Source: CAYMZZ01 sp044463125
GTDB lineage: Bacteria; Bacteroidota; Bacteroidia; Chitinophagales; Chitinophagaceae
Length of the DNA stretch: 64,000 nucleotides
NCBI GenBank assembly: GCA_044463125.1
Contig: JBIQMS010000014.1
Location: forward strand, 21,328 to 85,327
Direction of reading: 5' to 3'
The translations under genes and the position numbers were made by a program. How positions within the stretch are numbered: the first letter of the stretch is position 1; the number at the start of each line of letters is the position of its first letter. Shown in pieces: positions 15,195 to 24,460 of the stretch. The notes beneath the pieces are model-generated. The model was not told the origin of the DNA and did no database searches. It saw only the letters and a list, made by a program, of their open reading frames with translations.

Positions 15195-16637
15195 ATGTCA
15201 TACGAACCCATATCGGTTTTTGATATTTTCAAAATTGGCGTAGGGCCTTCCAGCAGTCATACCCTGGGTCCCTGGCGGGCGGCGCAGCAGTTCCTGGCGG
15301 AACTGGAAGAGCGTGGCAGCTTGCAGCAGGTGACGGGTATTCGGGTGTTGTTGTTTGGGTCATTGGCCAAAACCGGAGTGGGCCATGGTACCGATATCGC
15401 GGTGCAGATGGGACTAATGGGTGCCGATCCGGTAAGTTTCGCTGTAGAAGAAATACAACCTCGTATCCGCGACATTGCGGAGATGAAAAGGCTCCTGCTG
15501 GCCGGCCGTCATGAAATTAGTTTCGATCCCAGGGAGGATATTGTGTACCTGCTAACGGAGTCGCTTCCTTTTCACAGCAATGCACTGCAGTTTCAGGCAA
15601 GTTTGCAGGGAGGGGAAAATATAGCTGCCACTTTTTATAGTATTGGCGGGGGCTTTGTGGTGAAGGAAGGCAAAGCGGAGAACAAGCAAAGCCAGGTGCA
15701 GATTCCTTTCCCGGTCAATAATGCGCGGGACCTGTTGCACTGGTGCATTAAAACTGGCATGGCTATTCATGAACTGGTGATGGAGAACGAACTCGGTTGG
15801 CGCACCGAAGCGGCCACGAGAGAGGGGATTCAAAAGATATGGAGCACCATGCTGGAGAGCATGTATCGCGGATGCCATACCGAAGGTTTTTTGCCGGGAG
15901 GTTTGCAGGTGAAGCGAAGGTCATCGGCGCTCAATAAGCGGTTGTTGCGCGGAACAAGCTATCAGAATCCGGCTGAATGGATGCAGGCCATCCGCAATGG
16001 AGGTAAAGACTTTCCCTATATCCTCGATTGGGTCAGTTGTTTTGCTTTGGCGGTGAATGAAGAGAATGCCAGTTTTGGCCGTGTGGTGACGGCGCCCACG
16101 AATGGTGCCGCCGGAGTAATACCGGCCGTATTGATGTATAGTCTCATTTTTGTACATCCCCCGGATACGCCGGAAGCTGAAGCGGAAATGATCCAGCGCT
16201 TTCTCTGCACCGCCGCTGAAATCGGCAGTATATTCAAAAAAGGCGCCACCATTTCCGCGGCCATGGGTGGATGCCAGGCTGAGATTGGTGTATCGAGCGC
16301 CATGGCCGCTGCGGCCCTTGCCGAAGCCATGGGTGGTAGCCAACGTCAGGCAATGATGGCCGCCGAAATTGCGATGGAGCATCACCTGGGCATGACCTGC
16401 GACCCGATAGCCGGACTGGTACAGGTGCCCTGCATTGAACGCAATACCATGGGCGCCATTAAAGCCATCACGGCGGCACAACTGGCCCTGCAGAGCACAC
16501 CCGATTTCGCAAAAGTGTCGCTCGACGCTGTAATAAAAACCATGTGGGATACAGCACAGGATATGAGCCAGAAATATAAAGAAACCGCCGACGGGGGATT
16601 GGCGGTGCATGTGCCGTTGAGTTTGGTGGAATGTTGA
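15195..16637 (+). CDS. sdaA: L-serine ammonia-lyase, iron-sulfur type, single chain
   Basis: A 480-residue fused alpha/beta L-serine dehydratase that converts L-serine to pyruvate and ammonia. The N-terminal beta domain shows ISVFDIFKIGVGPSSSHTLGPWRAA; the C-terminal alpha domain holds the three cluster cysteines in MGGCQAEIG, GMTCDPIAG and QVPCIERNTM, which bind an oxygen-sensitive [4Fe-4S] cluster. TAPTNGAAGV-like VVTAPTNGAAGVIP is also present. Length and motifs match the E. coli SdaA/SdaB layout. The ATG at 15195 lies after a pyrimidine-rich leader with no Shine-Dalgarno sequence. Confidence 0.96.
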   Translation: MSYEPISVFDIFKIGVGPSSSHTLGPWRAAQQFLAELEERGSLQQVTGIRVLLFGSLAKTGVGHGTDIAVQMGLMGADPVSFAVEEIQPRIRDIAEMKRLLLAGRHEISFDPREDIVYLLTESLPFHSNALQFQASLQGGENIAATFYSIGGGFVVKEGKAENKQSQVQIPFPVNNARDLLHWCIKTGMAIHELVMENELGWRTEAATREGIQKIWSTMLESMYRGCHTEGFLPGGLQVKRRSSALNKRLLRGTSYQNPAEWMQAIRNGGKDFPYILDWVSCFALAVNEENASFGRVVTAPTNGAAGVIPAVLMYSLIFVHPPDTPEAEAEMIQRFLCTAAEIGSIFKKGATISAAMGGCQAEIGVSSAMAAAALAEAMGGSQRQAMMAAEIAMEHHLGMTCDPIAGLVQVPCIERNTMGAIKAITAAQLALQSTPDFAKVSLDAVIKTMWDTAQDMSQKYKETADGGLAVHVPLSLVEC

Positions 16638-16642
16638 TTAGG

Positions 16643-16717
16643 TTGTACGTTTTACGTAGTACGTAGTACGTTGGGTGATGGTTTAGAGTTTAGAGTTTAG
16701 GGTTTAAGGTTTAAAGG
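16643..16717 (+). repeat. Left arm: ACGTnnT shell then GTTTAGG shell
   Basis: After sdaA, ACGTTTT/ACGTAGT units change into GTTTAGA/GTTTAGG/GTTTAAG units. The order is mirrored at 16773-16843. No phased element lies between; the 55-bp centre is AT-rich. Confidence 0.9.
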
Positions 16718-16772
16718 TGGATATGTTATTGGAATAAATAAATGTCCGTATTCAATCCTTTATTATTTCACA

Positions 16773-16843
16773 TAAAACCTTAAACCTTAAACCCTAAACT
16801 CTAAACCAACGTACTACGTACTACGTAAAACGTACTACGTATT
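16773..16843 (-). repeat. Right arm: inverted GTTTAGG shell then ACGTnnT shell
   Basis: CCTTAAA/CCCTAAA units then ACGTACT units, the reverse complement order of 16643-16717. The pair forms a nested inverted repeat between the convergent sdaA and CBS genes. Confidence 0.9.
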
Positions 16844-17277
16844 CACGCTTGTCCGTGAATATAATTTTCCAACTGATTAATCGTTTCTTTTTGCGCCAGA
16901 ATGGTTTCTTTCACCACGTCGCTCATGGAGATGATGCCGGCCAGGCCCTCTTTATCGAAGACGGGGAGATAGCGGAGATTTTGTTGCGACATGATATTCA
17001 TGCATTGGTCTATACTGTCTTCCGGACGGAGGGAGGGCAGGTCGGTAGACATGATCTCCGACACTTTTGTTTCGCTGGAATGCTTTCCTTTCAGGATCAC
17101 TTTTCGGGAATAATCGCGTTCCGACACAATACCCATAAACCGATCCTTGTCGGCCACCACCACCGATCCGATATTTTTTTCGGCCATGATACGGATGGCT
17201 TCCAGAACGGTGGTATCCGGTGCCACCGTTACCACGGCAGCGCCTTTGCGCTGAAGAATGGCTGCAATTTTTTTCAT
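16843..17277 (-). CDS. CBS-domain pair protein
   Basis: A 144-residue cytoplasmic protein made of two CBS motifs (a Bateman module). The first spans about residues 13-70 (TVLEAIRIMAEKNIGSVVV, GIVSERDYSRKV) and the second about residues 75-135 (SEIMSTDLPSLRPEDS, LRYLPVFDKEGLAGIISMSD). Such stand-alone pairs bind adenosine nucleotides or S-adenosyl compounds and act as energy sensors. The conserved ERDYSRKVILKG is typical of the Bacteroidota/Proteobacteria stand-alone family. No partner gene is evident. A terminator-like hairpin separates it from mqnE upstream. Confidence 0.9.
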   Translation of the reverse strand: MKKIAAILQRKGAAVVTVAPDTTVLEAIRIMAEKNIGSVVVADKDRFMGIVSERDYSRKVILKGKHSSETKVSEIMSTDLPSLRPEDSIDQCMNIMSQQNLRYLPVFDKEGLAGIISMSDVVKETILAQKETINQLENYIHGQA

Positions 17278-17311
17278 GCGCTGAAATTTTGATTACCTGA
17301 ATTTACAAATT

Positions 17312-17349
17312 AAAACAGGCGGTGAAAAATTTTTTTCACCGCCTGTTTT
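17312..17349. terminator. Hairpin terminator after mqnE
   Basis: AAAACAGGCGGTGAAAAA faces TTTTTTTCACCGCCTGTTTT. It has a strong GC stem with A and T tracts on both sides, positioned 17 bp after the mqnE stop on the minus strand. Confidence 0.8.
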
Positions 17350-17365
17350 AAGTATTGAAGGGAAG

Positions 17366-18550
17366 TCAATTGAGTGTGGAAGGGTTATCGCTTTGCTGAA
17401 TCTCTTCCAGCGGAACATCAGAATAGTCGCGGATTACGCCATAGAGCGTATCCCGCTCAATGGGCCGGCGACGGGCCTGGCGGATCAGGTTTACCAGTTC
17501 GGCGGTGGTCATGGAAGGGTTTTGTTCTTCGGACCCCGCCATACTATAGATCTTGGTGGTATCGTCAATGGTACCATCAATATCATTCACGCCAAAGGCG
17601 AGGCTCATTTGCGCATTCTGCCTTCCCAGCATGGGCCAATAGGCTTTCAGGTGCGGGAAATTATCGAGATAGATCCGCGCGATTGCGTACATCCGCATAT
17701 CTTCCACCAGGCTGGTTTCCGGCACATGGCTCATGTCGTTGTCGCCATTGCGGAATTTCAGCGGAATGAAAGTATTGAATCCTTTTGTGCGGTCCTGCAA
17801 GTCGCGGAGCTGGCGCATGTGATCGATACGATGGGTATAGTTTTCAATATGCCCGTAGAGCATGGTAGCATTGCTATGCATACCCAGTTTATGCGCGGTT
17901 TCATGAATGGCCAGCCATCCGGCGCCATCCACCTTATCGGCGCAAATTTTTTCACGCACTTCCGGCGCGAATATTTCAGCGCCACCCCCGGGCAGGGATT
18001 GCAGTCCGGCCTCCTTCAACAGCTTCATGCCTTCCTCCACACTTAGTTTGGCTTTACGGAACATATAATCCAGTTCCACGGCCGTAAACCCTTTGATATG
18101 CAGTTCCGGACGATGGGCTTTGATGGATCGAAGCAATTCTGCGAAAAATTCGAGGTTCATTTTCGGGTGCACGCCACCTACTATATGCACTTCAGTAACC
18201 GGCTTGCCATCATAGCTCTTTACGATCTCGAGCATTTGCTGCAGGCTCAGTTCCCAGCCTTCGTCGCGGTGGGCATAAAGCCGGCTATAGGAGCAAAAAT
18301 GGCAGGAGAACACGCATACATTGGTGGGCTCGATATGGAAATTGCGGTTGAAATAAGTATTGTGGCCATGCATCCGCTCCCGGATGGAATTGGCCAGGGA
18401 GCCCACAAAGGAAAGACTGCCCTTCTCAAAAAGCAACAAAGCGTCTTCGTCAGTAATACGTTCCTGGTTTTTCACTTTTTGAGCGATGACCTGTAAATCG
18501 GCATCCACCTGCAGGTTTTGAATCATCGCGATACTCTTCACATCATTCAT
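17366..18550 (-). CDS. mqnE: Aminodeoxyfutalosine synthase
   Basis: Radical SAM enzyme of the futalosine menaquinone pathway; it joins the 3-carboxyvinyl-oxybenzoate product of MqnA to the adenosyl group of SAM. The cluster motif CVFSCHFCSY (CxxxCxxC) follows FNRNFHIEPTN, and GGVHPKMNLEFF, SLPGGGAEIF and PLKFRNGDN fit the MqnE family rather than MqnC. The protein is 394 residues. A TTG 18 bp upstream is open, but the -7 box TAAATTTG overlaps it, so the ATG at 18550 is preferred. No other mqn genes are in the window. The presence of MqnE suggests menaquinone is made by this route. Confidence 0.92.
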   Translation of the reverse strand: MNDVKSIAMIQNLQVDADLQVIAQKVKNQERITDEDALLLFEKGSLSFVGSLANSIRERMHGHNTYFNRNFHIEPTNVCVFSCHFCSYSRLYAHRDEGWELSLQQMLEIVKSYDGKPVTEVHIVGGVHPKMNLEFFAELLRSIKAHRPELHIKGFTAVELDYMFRKAKLSVEEGMKLLKEAGLQSLPGGGAEIFAPEVREKICADKVDGAGWLAIHETAHKLGMHSNATMLYGHIENYTHRIDHMRQLRDLQDRTKGFNTFIPLKFRNGDNDMSHVPETSLVEDMRMYAIARIYLDNFPHLKAYWPMLGRQNAQMSLAFGVNDIDGTIDDTTKIYSMAGSEEQNPSMTTAELVNLIRQARRRPIERDTLYGVIRDYSDVPLEEIQQSDNPSTLN

Positions 18551-18565
18551 AATTCGGAATTTGGG

Positions 18566-18573
18566 CAAATTTA
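18566..18573 (-). promoter_or_regulatory. Promoter -7 box of mqnE
   Basis: TAAATTTG on the minus strand, 15 bases before the ATG, giving a leader of about 10 nt. Confidence 0.55.
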
Positions 18574-18690
18574 CGATGGAAAATCTGGATAGCTGGTAAA
18601 GCTTCCGGCAGGCCTGAGTCCAATATTTCGGACCTGCTATGGGTTAAATGATAAAGTTTACATTTATTTGTAGATAGTCAATCTGCTTAC

Positions 18691-19947
18691 ATGCAATTAA
18701 AATACAGGCTCACCTTACTGAGTTTCCTCGAGTTCTTTATCTGGGGCTCCTGGCTTATTACCATTGGCCCCTACTGGTTTCAAAACAAAAAATGGGCGCC
18801 CGACGATTTCGGAGACATTTTTTCCACCATGGGTCTTTCGGCCATATTTATGCCGGCCATCACGGGGATTATTGCCGACCGTTATATTAATGCCGAGCGA
18901 CTATTGGGCATTTGCCATTTGGCGGGTGCCGTTGTGCTTTGGTTTATACCAGCAGTGAATGACCCCGATTTGTTTTACTATGTATTGTTGCTTTATATGG
19001 TATTTTATATGCCCACCATCGCGTTGGCTAATACGGTATCTTATTCAGCGCTTACACAAAACGGCCTGGATATTGTGAAGAGCTTTCCGCCGATCCGGGT
19101 TTTTGGGACGGTGGGCTTTATTGTGGCCATGTGGATTGTAAGCCTGTTGCGGTTGGAGACTTCGGCGGGTCAGTTCTATGTCGCTTCCATAGCTTCCCTT
19201 TTGTTGGGTCTTTATGCTTTTACTTTACCCAAATGTCCGCCAAGGGCCAAAACGGAGGGCAAATTGTCGATAGTGGAAACCCTTGGGCTAAAGGCCTTTT
19301 CGCTGTTTCGCAATACACGCATGGCGCTGTTTTTTGTTTTCGCCATGTTGTTGGGCGCGGCATTACAGCTTACCAATGCTTACGGCGATACATTCTTACA
19401 TGATTTTGGAAAAATGGCCGAGTACAAGGATAGTCTTGTGGTTCGCTATCCCGCCATCATCATGTCCATATCGCAGATAAGTGAAACCTTGTTTATTCTT
19501 ACCATTCCATTTTTTCTCCGCCATTTTGGTATTAAGCAGGTAATGCTATTTAGCATGATTGCCTGGGTGCTGCGCTTCGCTCTTTTCGCGTATGGAGATC
19601 CTGCCGGTGGACTTTGGATGATTGTTCTTTCCTGTATCGTGTACGGCATGGCTTTCGATTTCTTTAATATCTCGGGTTCTTTGTTTGTCGACAAGCAGGT
19701 AGCTCCCGCCATCCGCGCCAGCGCGCAGGGGATATTCATGATGATGACCAATGGCTTTGGCGCCTGGCTGGGCAGCAAAATCAGCGGCTGGGTTATCGCA
19801 CGCTTTTATACCAATCCCGACAACAGCCTGCAATGGCAAAATATCTGGATCGCATTTGCAGGTTACTCGGCGGTAGTGGCGGTGTTGTTCGCCATCTTAT
19901 TTAAATACAAACACAACCGAAACGAATCGGTGCAAATCCTACACTAA
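18691..19947 (+). CDS. Nucleoside permease, NupG/XapB-like MFS transporter
   Basis: A 418-residue, 12-helix inner-membrane transporter. The opening LTLLSFLEFFIWGSWLITIG, the loop GIIADRYINAERLLG and the region KSFPPIRVFGTVGFIVAMW are characteristic of the nucleoside:H+ symporter family within the major facilitator superfamily. It would import nucleosides such as uridine or adenosine. The gene stands alone; the next feature is a perfect 25-bp hairpin shared with the convergent trxA. No nucleoside catabolic genes are adjacent, so the substrate is assigned from family only. Confidence 0.9.
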   Translation: MQLKYRLTLLSFLEFFIWGSWLITIGPYWFQNKKWAPDDFGDIFSTMGLSAIFMPAITGIIADRYINAERLLGICHLAGAVVLWFIPAVNDPDLFYYVLLLYMVFYMPTIALANTVSYSALTQNGLDIVKSFPPIRVFGTVGFIVAMWIVSLLRLETSAGQFYVASIASLLLGLYAFTLPKCPPRAKTEGKLSIVETLGLKAFSLFRNTRMALFFVFAMLLGAALQLTNAYGDTFLHDFGKMAEYKDSLVVRYPAIIMSISQISETLFILTIPFFLRHFGIKQVMLFSMIAWVLRFALFAYGDPAGGLWMIVLSCIVYGMAFDFFNISGSLFVDKQVAPAIRASAQGIFMMMTNGFGAWLGSKISGWVIARFYTNPDNSLQWQNIWIAFAGYSAVVAVLFAILFKYKHNRNESVQILH

Positions 19948-19963
19948 ATCGGCTCATCGCAGC

Positions 19964-20013
19964 CTTTTATAATGAGAAAAGACAGCCGCGGCTGTCTTTT
20001 CTCATTATAAAAG
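19964..20013. terminator. Perfect 25-bp palindrome, bidirectional terminator
   Basis: Arms CTTTTATAATGAGAAAAGAC plus AGCCG and the exact complement, with no spacer. Located between the convergent permease and trxA genes. Its A and T tracts would terminate transcription from either side. Confidence 0.85.
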
Positions 20014-20030
20014 ATTTGGCTCAACCTGTA

Positions 20031-20348
20031 TTAGATATGCGCTTCAATTTTCTTCACGAAATTGCTCTTGGGCTGCGCACCCACCAGTTTGTCCACTACC
20101 TGTCCGCCCTTGATGAAAAGAATGGCGGGGATGGAGGTAATGCCATAGTTCATCGATACCTGGGGATTATTGTCCACGTTCACCTTACCGATATTCACTT
20201 TGCCATCGTATTCTTTGGAAAGCTCTTCGATTACGGGACCAATAGCGCGGCAGGGACCACACCATTCAGCCCAGAAGTCCACTACGGTCAGTTTATCCGA
20301 AGCCAGTACATCCGACTGGAAATTGGAATCATTGAATTCTTTTGCCAT
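20031..20348 (-). CDS. trxA: Thioredoxin
   Basis: A 105-residue cytoplasmic thioredoxin with active site WAEWCGPCRAIGP (Cys30, Cys33), the cis-proline loop SIPAILFIKGG and the C-terminal helix. It reduces protein disulfides using electrons from thioredoxin reductase. No signal peptide is present. The ATG at 20348 lies about 40 bases after a -7 box. It is convergent with the permease gene and shares the hairpin at 19964-20013; dnaE lies upstream on the same strand, 189 bp away. Confidence 0.97.
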   Translation of the reverse strand: MAKEFNDSNFQSDVLASDKLTVVDFWAEWCGPCRAIGPVIEELSKEYDGKVNIGKVNVDNNPQVSMNYGITSIPAILFIKGGQVVDKLVGAQPKSNFVKKIEAHI

Positions 20349-20389
20349 CGTATTTATTTTAAATTTTAATGTTTACAGAAACAGGAGTG

Positions 20390-20397
20390 CAAATTTA
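20390..20397 (-). promoter_or_regulatory. Promoter -7 box of trxA
   Basis: TAAATTTG on the minus strand, 41 bp before the start codon; followed by GCAC as in other promoters here. Confidence 0.55.
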
Positions 20398-20537
20398 GTT
20401 CCGTTCAACATAACAGCCCATACTGGCAGAAAGTTGTGTAAAACTTGACAGCCGGAATTTGCATTCAGGCCAGTTTGTCGGCCACCCTAACATTTTGTAT
20501 AGGTTTCTTTTTCAATGCTTTAACTAATTGAAAGGGT

Positions 20538-23500
20538 TCAGTTTAATTGAACCTGTATTTCACATTCTGGTTTTTCTTCCAGAAACTGAATCAGCTCATC
20601 ATTCATCCGGAAGCTGTTGGTGCCGGTTTGGAGGCTGATGCGCAGGTTCTGAGCCGGGTCTTTCAGTACCAGCCTGAGACTGGTATCCCCGTTGCGATAG
20701 GTTTTCAGGTTCTGCGCCAAAAAATCAATCCACTCCTCGTTCAGGTAAGCGGGATGAATTTCAACCAGCAACTGCTTCGTCTGGCTTTCCTTGATGTTTT
20801 CCGCCAGGGAAATGCTGCCTACCCTGAATTCCCACTCGTCGCGGCCAAAGCGGGGTTTGAGCTGGCCGGTGATATACAAAGCCGTACCGGGCATCAGCAG
20901 GGGTGAAAAGCGCAGGTAATCTTCCTTGAAGAGGGCAATCTCCATTTTTCCGGAATAGTCTTCCAGGGTGAATCGGCCGAACTTGTTCCCATTTTGCGCT
21001 ATGCGATGGTCCGCACCGGTAACCAGCGCGATCAGTTTGAATCCACGGCCGGGATTCGGCTGGGCCTTGATGGTATCGCGGAATTCATTGAAGTCGGCGA
21101 TGGAAGTGATGCCGTAATGTTTGATCTCGAATTTGTAATGATCTAGCGGGTGGCCACTGAGGAACATGCCCGTTACGTCTTTTTCAAATGCCAACTGTTC
21201 AGTAAGCGGCCAGGGCGCGCAATCTGCGATCCGGGGTGGTGGTATCTCCATATCAATGGCCATATCACCAAAGAGGGTAGCGGAACTGGTTACACTTTGC
21301 GCGGCTATTACCTGGCCATATTTGATGATTTTCTCCAGGCCTGTTGCGGTATCGCCTTCCGCCACGGTGAAATACTGCGCACGATGCAGGGCAGGAAAGC
21401 AATCGAATGCCCCGGCATAGGCCAGGCTTTCCAGGGTTTTCTTGTTAACGGCACGCTGATTAATTCGCTTGATAAAATCGAAGATGTCGGTAAAAGCACC
21501 ACTCTTCAGGCGCTCTTCAATGATGTTTTCCACGGCGGCTTCACCCACGCCTTTCAATCCGCCGAGGCCAAAGCGTATTTCGCCCGCTTTATTTACGGCA
21601 AAACCTTTGAGCGATTCGTTGATATCTGGTCCCAGCACTTTTATACCCATGCGCTTACACTCCTCCATAAAGAAGGTGATTTTTTCAATACTGCCGGCGT
21701 TGTTGAGTACGGCCGACATGTACTCACCGGGATAGTGTGCTTTGAGGTAAGCGGTTTGATAAGCTACAAATGCATAGCAGGTAGAATGCGATTTGTTGAA
21801 TGCATATTGCGCAAATGCTTCCCAGTCGGTCCAGATCTTTTCCAGCTTATCGGCCGGAAAATTTCTTTCAGTGGCGCCTTTTACAAACTGGGCTTTCATT
21901 TTATCGAGTACCGCTTTTTGCTTTTTACCCATGGCTTTCCGAAGCACATCTGCGTCGCCCTTGCTGAAGCCAGCCAGCTTTTGTGCCAGCAACATCACCT
22001 GTTCCTGGTACACCGTAATGCCGTAGGTTTCTTCCAGGTATTCCGCCATCTCGGGCAGGTCATAAGAAATGGCTTCACGACCATGTTTCCGCTCAATATA
22101 GTTGGGGATATAGGCGATAGGACCCGGGCGATATAAGGCATTCATCGCGATCAGGTCGCCAAACTTATCGGGCTTTAGCTCGCGCAGGTATTTCTGCATA
22201 CCGGGGCTTTCGAACTGGAAAGTACCGATGGTAGCGCCGAGCTGGTAGAGTTCAAAGGTTTTGGTGTCATCGAGCGGTATGTTGTCGATGTCGATATCAA
22301 CATTATGATTTTGCCGTATCAGTTGCAGCGCGTTCTTGATGATGGTGAGGGTTTTCAAACCCAGGAAGTCCATCTTAATAACGCCGGCGTCCTCAATCAC
22401 ATTTCCTTCAAACTGCGTAACCCAGAGTGGGGAGTCTTTGGCCACCGTTACGGGCAATAGCTCGGTTAGGTCTTTGGGAGCGATGATGATGCCTGCGGCA
22501 TGGATGCCCGTATTGCGCACGGAGCCTTCCAAACGCTCGGCTTCGTGCAATACTTTGCTGGCCTGGCTTTCGGTTTGGTCATATATATCGCGGATTCGGC
22601 GGACCATTTCAAGATCGTCGGAGCTGAGTCCATCTTTTTCTTCCAGCGATTTTTCTCCATCCTTGCTGCGCATGGGCGCGTGCAGCACCCTGCGCAATTC
22701 AATACCGGGTTTTTCCGGCACCAGTTTGGCCAGGGCATTCGATTCCGGCAGGGGCAGGTCCATCACACGCGCCACATCCTTGATGCTCATTTTGGCGGCC
22801 ATGGTACCATAGGTAATAATCTGCGCTACCTGGTTATTACCATATTTCTCCACTACATAGTCGATTACTTTTTGCCGGCCCTCATCATCAAAATCCGTAT
22901 CGATATCGGGCATCGATTTCCGGTCGGGATTCAAAAAACGTTCGAAAAGCAATTTATACTTGATGGGATCGATATTGGTGATGCCGGTGCAGTAGGCGAC
23001 AACAGAGCCCGCGGCCGAACCACGACCCGGACCAATGAACACACCGATATCACGACCCGCGCGGATGAAATCACTTACAATAAGGAAGTAACCCGCAAAA
23101 CCCATGGTCTTGATGGTGTAGAGCTCAAAGCGGATACGTTCATCAATTTCAGGAGTTATTTCGCTATACCTGGCACGAGCTCCCTCCCATGTCAGATGCT
23201 CCAGATATTCGTCCTGGCTGCTGAATTCTTTGGGCACCTGGAAAAAGGGGAGGAGAATATCTCGCTTCAGGTTGAGCAATTCCACTTTGTCTACAATCTC
23301 GTTGGTATTGTCGAGCGCCTCCGGCAGATCCGAGAAAACCTGGTTCATTTCCGCCGTGGTCTTGAAATAGAATTGGTCGTTGGGAAATGCAAACCGTTTT
23401 CCTTTCACGTTGAGGTCATCATCCGCAAAATCGCGCATGGCCGGTGTGGCGATCTTTTCACCGGTATTGATGCAAAGCAGGATGTCGTGGGCGTTGAAGT

Positions 23501-24161
23501 CACTTTGCTCCACGTAATGCGAGTCGTTGCTGGCAATAATCTTCACATTGTATTTACGCGCCAGTTTAATCAACACTTCATTCACCTTATCCTGCTCGGC
23601 CATTCCATGCCGCTGCAGTTCCACATAAAAATCATCCTGAAAAATATTGAGCCACCATTTGAATTCATTCTCGCCCTCCGCTTCGCCATGGCGAAGAATG
23701 GCCTGCGGTACCGAAGCGCCCAGGCAACAGGTAGTAGCAATCAGCCCTTCATGGTGTTTCAGAATAAGCTCTTTGTCGATACGTGGATACTTACTGTACA
23801 GACCCTCGATATAACCCAGCGATGTCAACTTTACCAGGTTGCGATAGCCCTGCTCGTTTTTTGCCAGTAAAATCTGGTGGTGACGAATATCTTTTTGATC
23901 CTTGGTGAAGGTCTTCTGATGCCGGTTGGCCGTAACATAAAATTCGCAGCCAACAACGGGTTTCACTTTCAGGTTTCCGTTTTCATCTTTATGCTTGTAG
24001 GCTTCGGCCACAAAGGCAAAAGCGCCGAACATATTACCGTGGTCGCTGATGGCCAGGGCCGGTTGTCCGTCGGCTATAGCTTTTTTATAAAGATTCGGTA
24101 TAGAGGCTGCTCCATCGAGCAGGGAAAACTGGGTATGTACGTGTAAGTGTGAAAATTTCAT
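20538..24161 (-). CDS. dnaE: DNA polymerase III alpha subunit
   Basis: The replicative polymerase, 1207 residues. Domains in order: PHP (MKFSHLHVHTQFSLLDGAAS), palm with the catalytic aspartates in PDIDTDFDDEGR, thumb/fingers (LEETYGITVYQEQVM, FNKSHSTCYAFVAYQTAYLK), helix-hairpin-helix (FGLGGLKGVGEAAVENI), then an OB domain (NKFGRFTLEDYSGKMEIALF). The frame is open 28 codons upstream, but the ATG at 24161 in front of FSHLHVHTQFS is the family start. A -7-like CTTCACTTTGCG lies in that upstream part. It is transcribed alone, divergent from the NlpC gene. Confidence 0.97.
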   Translation of the reverse strand: MKFSHLHVHTQFSLLDGAASIPNLYKKAIADGQPALAISDHGNMFGAFAFVAEAYKHKDENGNLKVKPVVGCEFYVTANRHQKTFTKDQKDIRHHQILLAKNEQGYRNLVKLTSLGYIEGLYSKYPRIDKELILKHHEGLIATTCCLGASVPQAILRHGEAEGENEFKWWLNIFQDDFYVELQRHGMAEQDKVNEVLIKLARKYNVKIIASNDSHYVEQSDFNAHDILLCINTGEKIATPAMRDFADDDLNVKGKRFAFPNDQFYFKTTAEMNQVFSDLPEALDNTNEIVDKVELLNLKRDILLPFFQVPKEFSSQDEYLEHLTWEGARARYSEITPEIDERIRFELYTIKTMGFAGYFLIVSDFIRAGRDIGVFIGPGRGSAAGSVVAYCTGITNIDPIKYKLLFERFLNPDRKSMPDIDTDFDDEGRQKVIDYVVEKYGNNQVAQIITYGTMAAKMSIKDVARVMDLPLPESNALAKLVPEKPGIELRRVLHAPMRSKDGEKSLEEKDGLSSDDLEMVRRIRDIYDQTESQASKVLHEAERLEGSVRNTGIHAAGIIIAPKDLTELLPVTVAKDSPLWVTQFEGNVIEDAGVIKMDFLGLKTLTIIKNALQLIRQNHNVDIDIDNIPLDDTKTFELYQLGATIGTFQFESPGMQKYLRELKPDKFGDLIAMNALYRPGPIAYIPNYIERKHGREAISYDLPEMAEYLEETYGITVYQEQVMLLAQKLAGFSKGDADVLRKAMGKKQKAVLDKMKAQFVKGATERNFPADKLEKIWTDWEAFAQYAFNKSHSTCYAFVAYQTAYLKAHYPGEYMSAVLNNAGSIEKITFFMEECKRMGIKVLGPDINESLKGFAVNKAGEIRFGLGGLKGVGEAAVENIIEERLKSGAFTDIFDFIKRINQRAVNKKTLESLAYAGAFDCFPALHRAQYFTVAEGDTATGLEKIIKYGQVIAAQSVTSSATLFGDMAIDMEIPPPRIADCAPWPLTEQLAFEKDVTGMFLSGHPLDHYKFEIKHYGITSIADFNEFRDTIKAQPNPGRGFKLIALVTGADHRIAQNGNKFGRFTLEDYSGKMEIALFKEDYLRFSPLLMPGTALYITGQLKPRFGRDEWEFRVGSISLAENIKESQTKQLLVEIHPAYLNEEWIDFLAQNLKTYRNGDTSLRLVLKDPAQNLRISLQTGTNSFRMNDELIQFLEEKPECEIQVQLN

Positions 24162-24329
24162 GGGTTGCACTGGTTTCAAATTCTCGCAAAGTGAAGACGA
24201 ATCGTCGCTTACAAAAGTGCCGAATTCGCAAAGTTCGGCCATCAATAGTTACCCACAAACTTCGATTAGGATTTTAGGATTTTAAGATTGGTTGATCAAT
24301 GCTTTGATTATCAGTAATTTGATCGACGC

Positions 24330-24355
24330 AATAACGGAGCTTTAGCTCCGTTATT
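24330..24355. terminator. Perfect 11-bp hairpin in a divergent gap
   Basis: AATAACGGAGC-TTTA-GCTCCGTTATT followed by GTAAGTGATTTTT. It lies between the 5' ends of dnaE and the NlpC gene, an odd place for a terminator. Its sequence resembles the other TTTA-loop hairpins and the tRNA-side hairpin at 57797. Confidence 0.5.
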
Positions 24356-24384
24356 GTAAGTGATTTTTATCAGGAATTATCCTA

Positions 24385-24392
24385 TATTTTTG
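24385..24392 (+). promoter_or_regulatory. Promoter -7 box of the NlpC/P60 gene
   Basis: TATTTTTG fits TAnnTTTG and is followed by CAC; leader about 60 nt to the ATG at 24461. Confidence 0.5.
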
Positions 24393-24460
24393 CACATCTG
24401 GCCGCGGGGTCGCCGGCAGTGGTTTTTCCACTGAAAATTCCCCCGCACAATGGAACACTC

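Noticed and set aside
24162..24245. N-terminal extension of dnaE by 28 codons
   Set aside because: The family starts at MKFSHLHVHTQFS, and the extension contains a promoter-like box and no conserved sequence.
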